DNA from: Fennellomyces sp. T-0311
Taxonomy: Eukaryota; Mucoromycota; Mucoromycetes; Mucorales; Lichtheimiaceae
Direction of reading: 5' to 3'
NCBI GenBank assembly: GCA_025266875.1
Contig: JALLLT010000049.1
Coordinates: 186,001 to 250,000, forward strand
Length of the DNA stretch: 64,000 nucleotides
In this document: one piece after another, positions 46,406 to 58,665 of the stretch
How positions within the stretch are numbered: position 1 is the stretch's first letter
Layout of the letters: each line of letters starts with the position of its first letter
The notes under the pieces: model-generated
What the model was told of the DNA's origin: nothing
The model's database searches: none
Seen by the model: the letters and a program-made list of their open reading frames with translations, nothing else
Program-made: the position numbers and the translations under genes

Positions 46406-49039
46406 AACTATTTTATTGCAGTTGTAGCTTTTAAAATAAACTATGTATTAGCTCTTACCACTGTAAAGAGCTATATACTGTAAATTTTAATTCTTTATTT
46501 TCTGCAGAAATGCTGAGCAAAAAAGGGGTACGCACGAGCACTTGCTCGATAGAGATCAGTTCTGTAACCTTAAAAGACTAGTGGTACATCGCAACTACGA
46601 TCACAGTTCGCCAAAACCGGATGTACTGCTTAAGCAACGGCCTTTCGGTTGGCCGAAGCTGGAGGCTTTGGTTGCGCCATATTCCACATGATTCTGCCGT
46701 AACACATAATAGGCTTAGTTCTTATGTACAAGCCGTGGCTAATGTTAACCTGGAATACTTTTCATCATTCTACACTTGGTATCTATCGAAATTTGTTCGA
46801 TAGTAGATGTCACCCTGATGGACTTTTTTGCTACTTATGTACGTATTAATACATAGGTTCTAATAGACCTACAGAACAAACTATGCGATTGATTGCAAAA
46901 GTAGATAGGGTATACCTGTATTGATCTGAAAAAAGGTTATATACTCCCACACCCAGGTCAAGGCTTAGGGATTGGTGTCGTAGTACTATCTTGAACAGGG
47001 ATACACACACGCAGTTGATAATTGTTGTAAGGGTTACTGGAAGTATTATCTTGTTTCTAGTACGTAGTCAGCAATTAGCAGGTATTGTTTGCATCTGATG
47101 ATATATACAACCGTGCACAAAGATGGCATTATTTGCCTGCAGCTACGCAAGCAGCGCACGTATAAACTAAGTTGTCACCAGAGTGAACCGTCAAGCCATC
47201 GCTTCGCAGCTTAAAGGCAAAGTGTCTCCATTTATCAGTTTAGCCCGTTATTAGCGCCCTCTTTTGTCCTTGCACAGTCGAGGCTTAACAGTATTTCTAC
47301 CGTTTATAGTTAGTACAAAAAAGTGAAGCACAATACGTATATAGCTTCGTGCCGCGTAAGATCATTACAGATTGTTAAAACAAAATAAAGCAACACTTAT
47401 ATTGCAAAGCTTTTATGGCTCCTCGTCAAAGATAAGCAGATCTGCCGTTCCCTTAGTCAGTATGATAAAATTGTAAAGAACCTTAACTGATGAGAGTAAT
47501 GTTCCTCCTACTACATTTTATACTCCGCATAAAGCAATTTGTTCGTTTGGAAATATAACTCTTCGCTTCAGTCACTATCGCTAAGGAAAGTCAGCGAGGT
47601 GGGTGAATCACCATTTATAAGGATCTGTTCCAGTTTAGATGCGTTTTAATTTGAGATACAAAGCATCAAGGTATGCTAATGTACATCACCCTGAAAAATT
47701 ACCACTAAAGAATGCAAAAAAGGAAGTACAAAAGTATGATTCGAAGCAGAAGAACGACCAAAGAAGCAGATCATAAAAGAAAGAAATGTGTGTTAGTTTA
47801 CAGTAGCCCGGTTACCTCCAGATTCGTATGACAATACCTTTCATTACACCCTTCCAGCCCTTCCGATCCTGTACATGAGCCTTGACCACTGGATGATGAC
47901 TGGGCGTTGAATATACCAACTTGATAAAACAAGTGAACAAACCGGCGAAGCGACATTTCTGACGTGCATCTACCACATCACCATACAGATAACCGGCAGG
48001 GCGCTTGAGACGAATGACATATAGAACGATTTTGATTAGAACAGCACCACGCAATGGTAGCACATGGGGAGGCTTCATGAACAAGAGCAAAGTTGAGCTT
48101 TTGTTGAGGATGACGCCTCCAGAAGGGGTGACTTGGTCTTGGATGACAGGATTTCGTGGATAGGTAATTTGAACAGTCTTGGGCAGCAGAGAGCCTCCTC
48201 ACGAACCGGAGCGATCGCAAGTGCTGATGACTTTCTTGACTGTCTTGACAAACATTACATGATGGCAGGCCTTAAATGACGGCACCTGGTGTGGACGAAG
48301 TTAAAAGCTCAGCATAAGCAGCCCTTATATCCTTGTAGTTGTCTGATCGAATAGAATATATAATTGTGATGTTCGTAATATGAAGTAGTCGAGTTCATGG
48401 GATGGTTGAGAGGGAAAGATGGAAAATCTGGTGTATAAAAGAAGTAACCGGACATACGAGTGCTCTGTGTAACAAAAGAGCCAGCAACAACTCTGATAAG
48501 TAATCGCGCGGCATCGCCAAAGCATACTCTTACTCACATAAAAGAATATACGCGAACCCTTTTAGTACTAAAAAGAAAAGAAATAGCAGCAGCTTTTGCC
48601 ACGCCACGCCAATTGACAAGCTTGATAGTTACGCGTAACAATGTCGTTTCCTAGGGCATGTGTCTGTCCATGCAAAAAATAGTACGCGAACCTTGCTAGG
48701 ATTGAAGCAAAGAAAAATGGTAGCAACGTTTGGCAAGAAACACGTAATGTGGCATTGCTAGGAGCGTGTCGGTTTCATAAGAAAGAACGTGCTTCATGCA
48801 GCTTCTTATACACTACGGGTTATTTTGCTACGTTACATCTACAGCAAATCTCTACAAATCTACAACTCGGCTAATCTCCGAATTTCGACCATTTCGTAGA
48901 TTTTATCTCCAGAGATTTGCAGTGCTTTTTGGTATATTCGCCGTAGATCCTCCATAATATGAATACGCTTAAACCATAGCTTCTGGATGATAGAGGAACA
49001 AAGATACAACGAAAATGATTATATAAACAATCGTTTTAT
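46406..49039. other. Intergenic region, no confident gene
   Basis: About 2.6 kb. A leftward frame at 47812-48090, with in-frame-like sequence continuing toward 48270 (for example TPSGGVILNKSS), looks mildly coding, but I recognise no family and it is broken by a stop. Otherwise AT-rich sequence with short frames. Confidence 0.4.
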
Positions 49040-50003
49040 TTAAGAGTTACGAGATGCTTCGTTTTCGCGCTCTCGTCTGGGTACTAAGCAGTCGCAGTCT
49101 ACACTATTTTTTCTGTCGTTTTTTCGTATTTGCTATCTTTTTCACTAGAGTTGCTACCTTTTTTCCTGAGCTTCCAATATCACTGTTGGTGACGGATGAT
49201 CGCTTACGTTTGCCTATGTCCACTTTCTTTAATGTACTTTTACCTGGCTCGGTTTGCTCCGGCTTTTTTTTTGTGTAAATATGCCTTTTTCAGAGAAGGC
49301 TCATCGAGCTCGCTAGGATCTTCTTTGTCACTAACCACTAAATCACTGTCATCTTCATCATTTCTACTCTTTTCACTGATACCTTTACCACTTGTATCCC
49401 CAAAATCTTCTCTCGAAAAGCCATGCTTAACCACCGATTCAATAAATAGTGTCTTACTTGTCTGTTCGGGTCTGTCGTCTGCTGCTGCGTCAAAATCGCC
49501 CATCGGCGCGTCCAGGTCCACCGTCACGCTGGGGGCGTATGTGGTACTTGGTTACCCATCGCTTTTACCATAACTGTCATCAATCTCACAGTTGTACTGG
49601 TGGTCACTTTGGTTAAAATGAAAAGCTAGTAAACAGCTCGATATCCAATATGAAAATCTTACATTTCTTGAATTGGACTTTCATTACCTTTATATTCATT
49701 ACAAGATTAGCCATCGCGACTGGAATTGTCATTTTCAGCACTGCAAGCAATCAATATAAAGTTGTAGAAACACATCTAGTATACCTTGTACTCGTCGCAT
49801 AGCTATAAGCCTCTTCAAGTTTCCTTCGCTTCTTTTTGGTGTCTATTTTTCACAGTTTTTGCTTTCTTGACAAGCCCTGATTTGGCAATACAATCTCCAA
49901 TATGCTGATGCTCTGTTATAAGTTTTCTGAAGAAAAGGCCATCACAACGATGGCATTGGAATTTCCTCCAGAAAACGCTTTTTAATATTGTGATGTTCGT
50001 CAT
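49040..50003 (-). pseudogene. Degenerate zinc-finger protein with acidic and basic tail
   Basis: Minus-strand frames suggest one decayed gene. 50003-49815 has a Cys2-His-Cys pattern (CHRCDGLFFRKLITEHQHIGDC spacing). A KKKRRKLEEAYSYATSTR exon-like piece follows near 49825-49784. 49527-49240 begins DLDAPMGDFDAA and is acidic (NDEDDSDLVVSDKEDPSE). It is joined across a nine-A run, by a frame change, to a Lys-rich tail ending about 49095. The layout recalls the zinc-finger or accessory proteins of the two CACTA elements,, but no transposon ends were found here. Function unassigned. Confidence 0.35.
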
Positions 50004-53000
50004 TTCATGGATGGGTGTGAAGAGTAAAGGAAAACGCGTCTAATTTTTCACGTTAAGTCCTCCGACCAAAGTAGATATGCCGCCGGTTTCTGAAGATTTC
50101 CCGTAGTGACCATATATAGCTTTATTAGCACGCAGTAAGATTTGGATGGACATATATATATATGTTCAATCGATATAAAACTCTCCTGGTGACGAAACAA
50201 CAAGTTTACCGCTAAAATACTAGAGAAGATTTGCCGTAGTATTGTGGAGCTTTGCCGCACTTGGAGATAATTTTAAGATATCCCGTTGATTTGCCGTCAT
50301 TTAAAACCCGTAGTGATAGCTGAAACAAAAGAAGCCATGGCCAAGAGGCATTACTCCACTGGATAAGTTCATTGGATCTGTACATCTGTGAAGACACTAG
50401 CAAAGTGAGCGGCGACTCTTATAATACCAGGATGCTTTGGCACTCCAAATGCTTTTGTCTATTGTAATTAAAAAGACCTTGTGCTCCATACTTTCACTGG
50501 CGGTTGCTCATGATATCATATCCTCATCATATGTGTTTCAAATGGAGATTTCTTCTGTATAATATAGTCTCGGTATATAAAAGTAAAGAAGATACCATTT
50601 ATCATTGTGTTCTTAAAGAGTCATCTACAGATGAATAACTCCCAAGTATATAATACATCCTTTGTAGAACGACGTAACCAAAGTACTTGTCGTAGTCAAG
50701 CGAAATATTATGTTTATTTTATTATTGCCGCCAAGAGTTAGTCGTCTAGGAACTGCTCTGGAAACCCAATTATCGAGTCGTTAATTCATGCACTACGCAG
50801 ATAGGTGATGCAAATAGAAATCCTCGACATCAAGAGCACTGTATCTAAGGCTAGCCATCCCCACGAGAACATGAGGATGGCAAATCCATGTCCATCACGC
50901 ATATAACTATGGGATATTTTTTTGTCATACACACAAATCGTTCCAGCTTCTCTAATGTTCAAGCTCCCAATGCACCCAATACAGAAAAGATTCCGAATAA
51001 AAAAAAGAGGAGTATATGTTACTCCGGAACCGGTTGAGTAGAATGAGTTTCGTGTGCCATCAGAGCGGCCGCGATCAAACTCAAACGGATCAGGTTGAAA
51101 TCTATTGAACCGTAATGATCTTTTTTGCTCAACAAGTCAAACTGACCAATGCTTTTGAATGCAGTGTAACTTGAAATGTCTTGTCATGATTAGATACACA
51201 GAGATAATCGGTTACTCTTTAAAGCACGGATTTACTGAGCGATAACGTTGAATATAATTTCAAGCGGGAATGGGGTACAGTGAACGGAGCCAAGCTGTAC
51301 CTGTACCTGAAGCACTTTTACTTTCCCGCCTATAGCGAGAACTCTGGTTGTTTCTTTTATGGTTAATTCGTATACACTTTGTAAAAAAGTACTGAAAGCC
51401 ACTCTATCTATTGAACCACTTTTTTCTCGGGAAATGAGGTGGCTATAAGCAATCCCGAATATCGAATCTCGCATTCAATGTCCTCTGGGAAGCTGAGCAC
51501 ATAGAAACTTTTTCAATAAGATACACCGCGTTTACTCATTAAACCTCAACCCCGAGATGAGATATCTATTTCTTTTTTTGATTCTGCAGGAGAATAGGTG
51601 GATGACCTAGACAGGTTGCTGATACATATGACCGTCGTTGGGACCGTCATCAAGCTGTTTTCAGTATATGTTGGATGGATCAATTCAGCTTCAAATCAAA
51701 GCAGAGAGAAGAAAAGCCCATGTGTACTCATCTTCCGTACTTCCTTCTGTAAATACCGATGCTTCGCAGCAACATACTACTTCTTAAAATGCTGATCCTT
51801 TCAAAAGTATGCAACTGAAGCTGAAGATTCGTTATTCGACACCATCCGTCACTTGTATCGCATCAAGATTGCACGTGGACTACGCCTTTCATAATTAAGC
51901 TTGTCCTTCTTTTATTTTGCCTTATCGGAATGTGAAACTGGAGTAACTGCTCACCTGTAATTCATTCCGGAAGCGATCTGCAAGAGTGCGGTACGGTGAA
52001 CGAGCCGGGCTCAATTAAACGGTCCACCCCATGGTACCGGAGGCCCATAGCATGTCCACAGCAACGATTGCCTTTGGCATATTGTGTAATCGTAAGTGAC
52101 ATTGTATGGACCAACCTTGAGCCTATGGTGCTTCTCAGTGCGAGGTATCTTTCTACTTTTGCATATATCAGGAATCGATCGGCCAGGCACTTTATCCATT
52201 CTTAATGATAATATGGATATCACCACAGTTAGCTATTATGGTCACTGTTCGGCTCGACAATATCGTGCCTGTCTAGAAGAAGATTTTTTTTGGTGATGAC
52301 CTTCGGTTTGTGCAAGCGCTTACCTTATCAGTTTCTCTCGGTATTTTCATAACTGAACTTTCGTAGTTCTTATTCCAGCATTACGAACGAGCCATATACA
52401 GATCTGCTGAGTGTCATCAATATGGTTGGGATTGCTACCTTGTCAATTCCGAATGGGGAAACGAAATCCTGGATAGCAGAATATCTTGCTCTTTGCCATC
52501 ATGAAGGGGGAGACTTTAAAGTGATCAGTGAAATATTGGTTTACAAAGACCTTTCAAGTGATTTCTTGAGGCGAGGAAGCGCAGTTGTCAGGGGAGAGTA
52601 GGCTCCTACTTTCTTGCTTCAAAGTTGGCTGGAAATAGAATGCTGGGAATGAAAATATGCATTGACGAATCTACCGTTCGCATGAAGATGAAGTTACTCT
52701 CGAATACATAGAGTATGGCGTTGCTTGTTAATATCAACAACATAAAGTACATTCAGAGAAATATAATCGCTCGCTTTCAGACAAAGTGTACAATTAACCT
52801 AATACCTTCATCACTTTCTTATTGAATGTCTGCTTACTGACTGTGCACTATGCTGCCGTTACTTAAGCATCATGGAGTACGCCCTTCACAAGATAGTTTA
52901 GTGCGTGTAATACATTAATGTGACTTAATGTACCTGCTGTGCTTGCGTTGTACCGTTATCAAGATACCACCTGTCGAGGGTCACATAGTATCTTTTAAAG

Positions 53001-53332
53001 AGAATAGCTATCCTGACAGTTGTCCGCTTGCTTATCTGACACTTTGTTGATCTTCAAAGTTATCAAAAGTGCTTTTTCCAACACTCGGTCCTTGAAAAAA
53101 TACGGAGGATTTCTGGCTCGGAACAGTTTTAACTACCATAATCGCACGCATGACACAGTGATAAGGCTCCTGGAGGAGGAGTGCGAACATACATATTAAT
53201 GGAGCATGTAAAAATATAAAGAAGCTTGGTATCTTAATAAAGTAAGACGAAGTAACAAAAATAGCTTTGTAGTGAGTACACCTTGCCCTTGTCAAGCTTC
53301 AAAAGCCACATTAATGTCTGCAAAAGATAAAG
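50004..53332. other. Gene-poor region left of CACTA-2
   Basis: About 3.3 kb. Exon-like frames near 52160-52290 (SGIDRPGTLSILNDNMDI) and 52383-52605 (NMVGIATLSIPNGETKSW) look coding by composition but are unrecognised and separated by stops. No other feature seen. Confidence 0.35.
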
Positions 53333-53626
53333 ACACACTGCAAATAATTTTCGGTTAGACGAAACTCAGATTGGTTAAGTCTGGTTATTGTTGGTTACCA
53401 AATAACCAAATTTAACAGCTTTTTTTTGGTGAATGTTATTTCTCAAAATTTGGTTAAATATGGTTAAAATATGTTAATTCCTGTAACTACTAATCACCCA
53501 GATTAACCCTCAGTAACCATCGTTGAAATGCTGCTATGTCTCGGTACATGCACATCCGTTTTTCCTTCTCATACTCGTTTATTACAACACTATACTGTCA
53601 AAGCGCATAAATATATATCATAATGG

Positions 53627-56600
53627 CTATAAAGACGTATTATTTAGCATAATCCTACTGTTATTCTTCACCGCCATTCCTGGCCAGACAAGATATCCTT
53701 TCTTTGTGGCGCCTTCATTGTCATCAGTAATTGTCGTCCCAGTACTGCTAATGCTTTTGAAGAAACCAACTGGAGTGTCCAAGTATTTAGCGTCTATGAC
53801 ATAATGCCGATGCTGTTTTCGATCTCCCAATCCATTGTACATGATCGCACTTACTGCACCCTCCTTTGATTTCTTAACATTTCGTGCCAAAGCGATCAAG
53901 CAGAGCGCCCTCTGCTTTCCGCGGTGCGTATGAAAGAAAAATAGCAAAGCTGTTGCAAAATATTCGCCCCAGTTCCGGTCTTTGATCTTTTTCTTGTTTT
54001 TCGCATTTTGATCGATTGGTATGCTTAGCATGGCAAAATATGTCGGCATTGATGTTCTATCGCGGCGCTGAATGGATGTAAACATGTTCGACGAAAATTC
54101 TACCTGGTCGCCAACCACGATACTGGGCTCCAGTTCCTCACCTTTGTCCAATAACTTTCTTCTCCGGTAATAGTCCTTCAGATATTTTTCCAGATTGTAA
54201 TCGGTCGTAAATGCGCCTAATTTCTTCTTGTCGTCTGGTCTTAAGAGTCGCACTTCAGTACTCCTTCCTGCATTGTGAATAAGATATTTTGTTGTTTTCG
54301 CTTGACTTTGTTCGAAGTTGCGAGTCAGATCCGTCTTCAAAAAAACGTTTGTTGTGGCGACGTCGACCAGTGCGTTTTCAGCGTTCTTTGCCGGCCTTGA
54401 CCTTGACTTTATGCGACGCTTCATCTCTCCATTCATTCTTTCCATAGGGCGCGTGCTATAGAAACGAGGAGGGCCGAGTTCACGAATCATTAAAGTCAGG
54501 TGAGTCAGGTAATGTTGGTTCGCTGTAAACACTTTTAAGGGCATGTTTGCCAAAAGAAATGGATGCCATTCCAAAGAAATGCACCTAAAATAAATATAAA
54601 AAAATAAGTTTCCTAGCCCGTTTAGACCCGGCCATTTATAAACGTACTGCTCGATTTCAATGATATCGCTTTCGGTTATCTCGTAACGTAGCGCTAGTGA
54701 GACAGCGTATACTAAGGATCCAATTGCAGCCTTTGCATCGTCGTGCAGCTTTTCAGTCAATTTTTCTTTCTTGGGGCGATCTTTCTGTTGCTGATCCAAC
54801 ATATCGATAACATGTGATGGGAGCACATAGAGCAAGAACATCATCCAGTCCACAGCTCTCGCATGCCCTTTTTTTGTCTGGATGTCTACAATATGATAAG
54901 TCAATAATATGCTATCGCCGCAATACTGCCAGCTTACCGAACAATTTACCATCAAATCCATATGGTAACTTGGATAGCTTCATTACATTGCCTATTTGAT
55001 CACGATACTTCTTTTGTAAAAAGAACGGAGTGTTTTCTCCATATTCGCCACTGATCATTTCCCATATTTGTTTGGAAAGATTATGACACAAAAGATGCAT
55101 TTCATCCAGAGGGAAGAAAGTTGGACCATGGAATGATTGAAGCGATGCAAATGGGGTACTGTCTTTTAAACCTTGCTCCTATAGTAGAAATGATATTACT
55201 GTATTACCTCCCGGCACGTATCAACGGCATTGTCACTTACGGGGTCGCCGTTTTCAAAATGCGATTTGACTCTAAGAGCCGGAGGTGGATTTGATGGTGG
55301 ATAATATATTCCATTTGTTGCGCCTGGCTCATGTTCACCACGTACGACGCAAACCCGGCACCCAAAGTAAGAGCAGTGCCCGCTGTGGTGTATATATTCT
55401 GCGACACCAGGAATATCGCCACCCGCAAGTACCAGATGCACTCTGTACTTGGATAAATTGCTGTTGCCCTGAATTTCTATCGTCAATCCTTCACTTTCAA
55501 GTATCAATAGATCGTCGATCGTAGGCTTCAAGTATGATAAGAGGTCGTAAGGTTTTTTTGGTCCAGGAGTGATGCCAATAAGTAACAAGTTTTCTTTTTT
55601 GTATCTACCAAAAAAATTAGCTGTGCTACTAATATGAGGCTACGATGCTTAAATACCTTTGATCAGATGGTAGATTCAATATCGCCGCCATTATCAAAGT
55701 CATCGCAGGGCCGCCTCTTTTAAAAGGGGAGAACCCATCGGAGAATAGCGAGACGTATATATCCGTTACATCGGTGTCGTGATCCGTCATTGATTCGCGT
55801 ATTCTTTTCAGTGCATTACCGTCGTGAATGCCTCGCATTATACGGACTTCATTCTCCGGGTCATCTTCGTTTCCATGTTCATTGGAAACAGTGTTTTCTT
55901 CAGACGATAAATCAGAATCTCTATCGAAAACGTCTTTGTCTTTTGTAACACTATCATCAGATATAATGAGATCTTTTTCTGGAGTCAGGACAAGCTGTAC
56001 GGCAAGCTGTGACGCCAGTGGCAGCTGAGTCGTTTCTGCTACAGGAGATTTTGTTGATTCATCTTTGTAACGCGGCAACTTGCAATTTGGATCTGTACAA
56101 CATGAGCTCGAATCATCAGGGAACATAACGCAGCCTTTTCGACAGACATGAAAAGATTCAGTTTGGACAGGTAAGATCTTGCGCAACAACTGTTTCGCTT
56201 GAAACTGCGAGGGAAGCCTTCCGTACTCTACAAAATCATTATCAACGAGCATACAACGCGAAGTGTGCCTTACCCTACCTGGGCTGAACCGTGGATCTCC
56301 CAAGTACTTGTTTATCCATTCAATGATATCATTAGCTGATCTGTAACTGATATTCATTTCGTTGAGCAGCGTGATTAGCTCGAGACCTTTTTCAGTTGCA
56401 AAAGATATTTCACTGTTGGTTGGCAGCGACATTGATACGTGAATACCATCACCAGGTTTTTTTGTTGTTGTAATACTTCTTCGTCTGGATAGGATTTCGA
56501 AGTCTGTATCGTCAATATCTTCATCGTCGCTGCTGTCATCCTCCTCACTACTATCCTCATCGTCACCGCTATCATCCTCCTCATTACTATTCGCATCGTC

Positions 56601-56976
56601 GCTGCTACTGCCATCCCTACTAATACTGCTCTCATCGTCGCTGCTGCTGTCATCCTTATTGCTGTCGCTATTGTCACAAGTGGGTATGTGAGCAGTGTTG
56701 GTCGGATCAATACTGGGACGAGTGTATAGGTCATGGTTGATATTTTATGACAAGTTAACGAAGACTTTACATGCTATTATTCACGAGTTACCAATAGTCA
56801 TTGTCAATGCGCTGTCGTTTACGTGGTTCACGTTCAGTACTGGAAAGATTTTGCGCTTGGGCATTGATCGTAGTTATACCCGAATTTGTGGTACTACAAT
56901 TCGATTGTGGGTGGAAGTCCTTCCGATGCTTCTTCCAGTTTTTTTCACTGAGCCATTGCTTGCAGCAGTACCGCAT
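53627..56976 (-). CDS. CACTA-2 Tnp2-like transposase (1034 aa)
   Basis: Five exons join without any stop: 56976-56792, 56712-55657, 55604-55241, 55178-54938, 54885-53627; introns are 52-79 nt. The N-terminus is a zinc-finger-like YCCKQWLSEKNWKKHRKDFH. A long Asp/Ser/Glu-rich tract follows (about residues 75-125), encoded by GAC/GAT/AGC repeats. A second Cys cluster (CRKGCVMF, CCTDPNC) precedes SDGFSPFKRG near residue 386 (first catalytic Asp region). Then GITPGPKKPYDLLSYLKP, a CSYFGCRVC knuckle, FFPLDEMHLL near 559 (second Asp region), and near 760 a MERMNGEMKRRIKSRSRP block of DUF4218 type. The catalytic assignments come from alignment in mind with CACTA transposases and with CACTA-1. The uninterrupted frame suggests an active or recently active element. 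Confidence 0.85.
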
Positions 56977-57078
56977 GTTTCAAAAGTGTTTCGGTAAAGT
57001 TATGCAGTCAGCAGGCGCAAGTATTTCCCTCAATTTTTTCCTGTCCTGTTTACTTCCTTCCCCAGCTTATCAATCGCC
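56977..57078. promoter_or_regulatory. Bidirectional spacer between CACTA-2 genes
   Basis: About 100 bp between the divergent ATGs of transposase (56976) and accessory gene (57079). As in CACTA-1 both promoters must lie here or inside the genes. A pyrimidine-rich stretch (CCTCAATTTTTTCCTGTCCT) precedes the accessory ATG. Confidence 0.45.
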
Positions 57079-58150
57079 ATGGTACGGCATCTTTATAGGA
57101 TATATATCAATGATTCTTCACTAATTAGCATATTCTAGACAATTGAAAATGAAAACATTGGCAGCGCTACCCTTCAACAGTTCTTGGAGGCGAACCAGGC
57201 GTGTTTGGACCAATTGACCGCTCAAGTATCCGTCATAAGTGACACACTTGCAACACTTGTGGCTAATGGCGGCCCAAGTCCACATACGGGAGGGCAATCC
57301 AGAAAGGCAGTGGCACCACTACCCCAGAAGAAAGACAAAGAAGGTGTCAAGAAATATATAGCATTTCAGATGAACCAAACCAGCGATTCGATGGTTACTG
57401 TTGAGGACCCAGAAGTTGATCGTGCGTACAACACAATCGTCGGGTGGATTAATCAGTACTGCTGTGATCTCAAAGAAGATTTAACCAAGCGTGCACGTAA
57501 ACACAACCAACCGGAACTGGTTCCTAAGTGGAGATTCCTTGGCGATCGCAAAGCTGAACTATGCAACAAAATCGTTGCAAAATGCAACATAGAAGTCGGT
57601 ATCGATTTGACTCTTTGCGAAAAGAACTGGCTCTTGGATTATCTCGTACAGCAATGCTGGCGTAACAAAGCCAAGTACTTGGTCGTAAAGGAGCAACCGG
57701 CAGGTAAGCTTCGTTCGAAAAAGTCATTGAAAAGGTATGAGAACATCAGCGCTATCAACGAACGTTAACTATTTGATTATTTAGTCGTATATCGAATATC
57801 GATGTCGTTAACAGGTATGTTTTATCGTTTTCTTTGTTTGGACCTTAGTGGAACTAACTCTTACTGTACAGCGCTACACACTTTGAATCTGAAGGCAACA
57901 AAAAACTAAGGCACGGTTGTGTTTTATCTTTATCGCTCTGGTACTGATTTCTCATCTTCATAGAGCTACTGTTACTCCACTGGGTCGAGATGAAGAAGGT
58001 CGAGCCCGCTCCTTTTCGTCTGCAACGAAGAAGCGCAAGGCGAATGGCAAGAAGAGGCACAAAGCGGATGCCCAGAATGACGATGATTCGCAGACAAAGC
58101 ATCACCACCCAAAAAAGAAGGCAAAAAAGAATAAGAAATCAAGGCATTAA
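57079..58150 (+). CDS. CACTA-2 accessory protein, basic C-terminus
   Basis: The best model starts with an exon consisting of the ATG alone (57079-57081), a 57-nt intron, and a main exon 57139-57703 beginning TIENENIGSATLQQFLEANQ. The frame is open upstream of 57184 only as far as that acceptor, and no other ATG is in frame. The main exon has a coiled-coil start and a conserved block (ELCNKIVAKC, LCEKNWLLDYLVQQCW) with the same spacing as in the CACTA-1 accessory. Small 3' exons follow (57785-57814 and others; joins uncertain). A Lys-rich tail with KKRKANGKKRHK and KKKAKKNKKSRH reaches the stop at 58150. Probably a DNA-binding partner of the transposase. The 3' splice pattern is not settled. 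Confidence 0.6.
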
Positions 58151-58665
58151 GTTTGGTCACAATGAAATCGCAAGTAAGCCTTATGTACGCGAGTCATCGA
58201 ATGGTACTCATATATTCTTTTTGGTAGCTTATGCTCAATGCCAATTATATCCTAGTTATAACTCAATGCCCTTCAAAGTCGTACAGGGCTTAGCGAACTA
58301 GAGGTATCCGTAATATGAATACTCTTCATATACCGCGGTGCTTGTGGTATCCTATGCCTGTAGACATGATACAATAATAAAACCATCCATTCAACTATTT
58401 GATTATTACTGTGGAGCTAATTGGTGAAAAATGGTTAATTTCGGTCAAAAAGCAGCTATTTAAACGAAAATAAAATGGTAAAATGTGGTTAATTGCTATA
58501 TCAGTATCGGTGAATGTTGGTCAAAATTTTTGGTTACTCGCGGTTAGATGGTGGTTACTCTGGCGGTTAAAATTGGTGAAAAGGCTTATATTTAACCACC
58601 TTAAAATCGGTGACGAAAATTAACCATTTATTCACCATTCTTAACCCTCGAAATTTTTCACAGTG

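Larger units (their letters stand above)
53336..58665 (-). mobile_element. CACTA-2 (EnSpm) transposon, probably intact, 5330 bp
   Basis: The left end begins CACTGCAAATAATTTTC and the right end, read inward, begins CACTGTGAAAAATTTC. Both are flanked by ACA (53333-53335 and 58666-58668), the 3-bp target duplication expected for CACTA elements. Dense subterminal GGTTA/TAACC-type repeats lie within each end (about 53350-53520 and 58430-58655). The interior carries a leftward Tnp2-like transposase with an uninterrupted spliced frame and a divergent rightward accessory gene. The layout matches CACTA-1 but the termini and subterminal repeats are of a different family. Confidence 0.93.

Noticed and set aside
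47812..48270. Possible ribosomal-protein-like gene on the minus strand
   Set aside because: A vague resemblance to uL14-type spacing did not hold; residues and order do not fit and a stop interrupts it.
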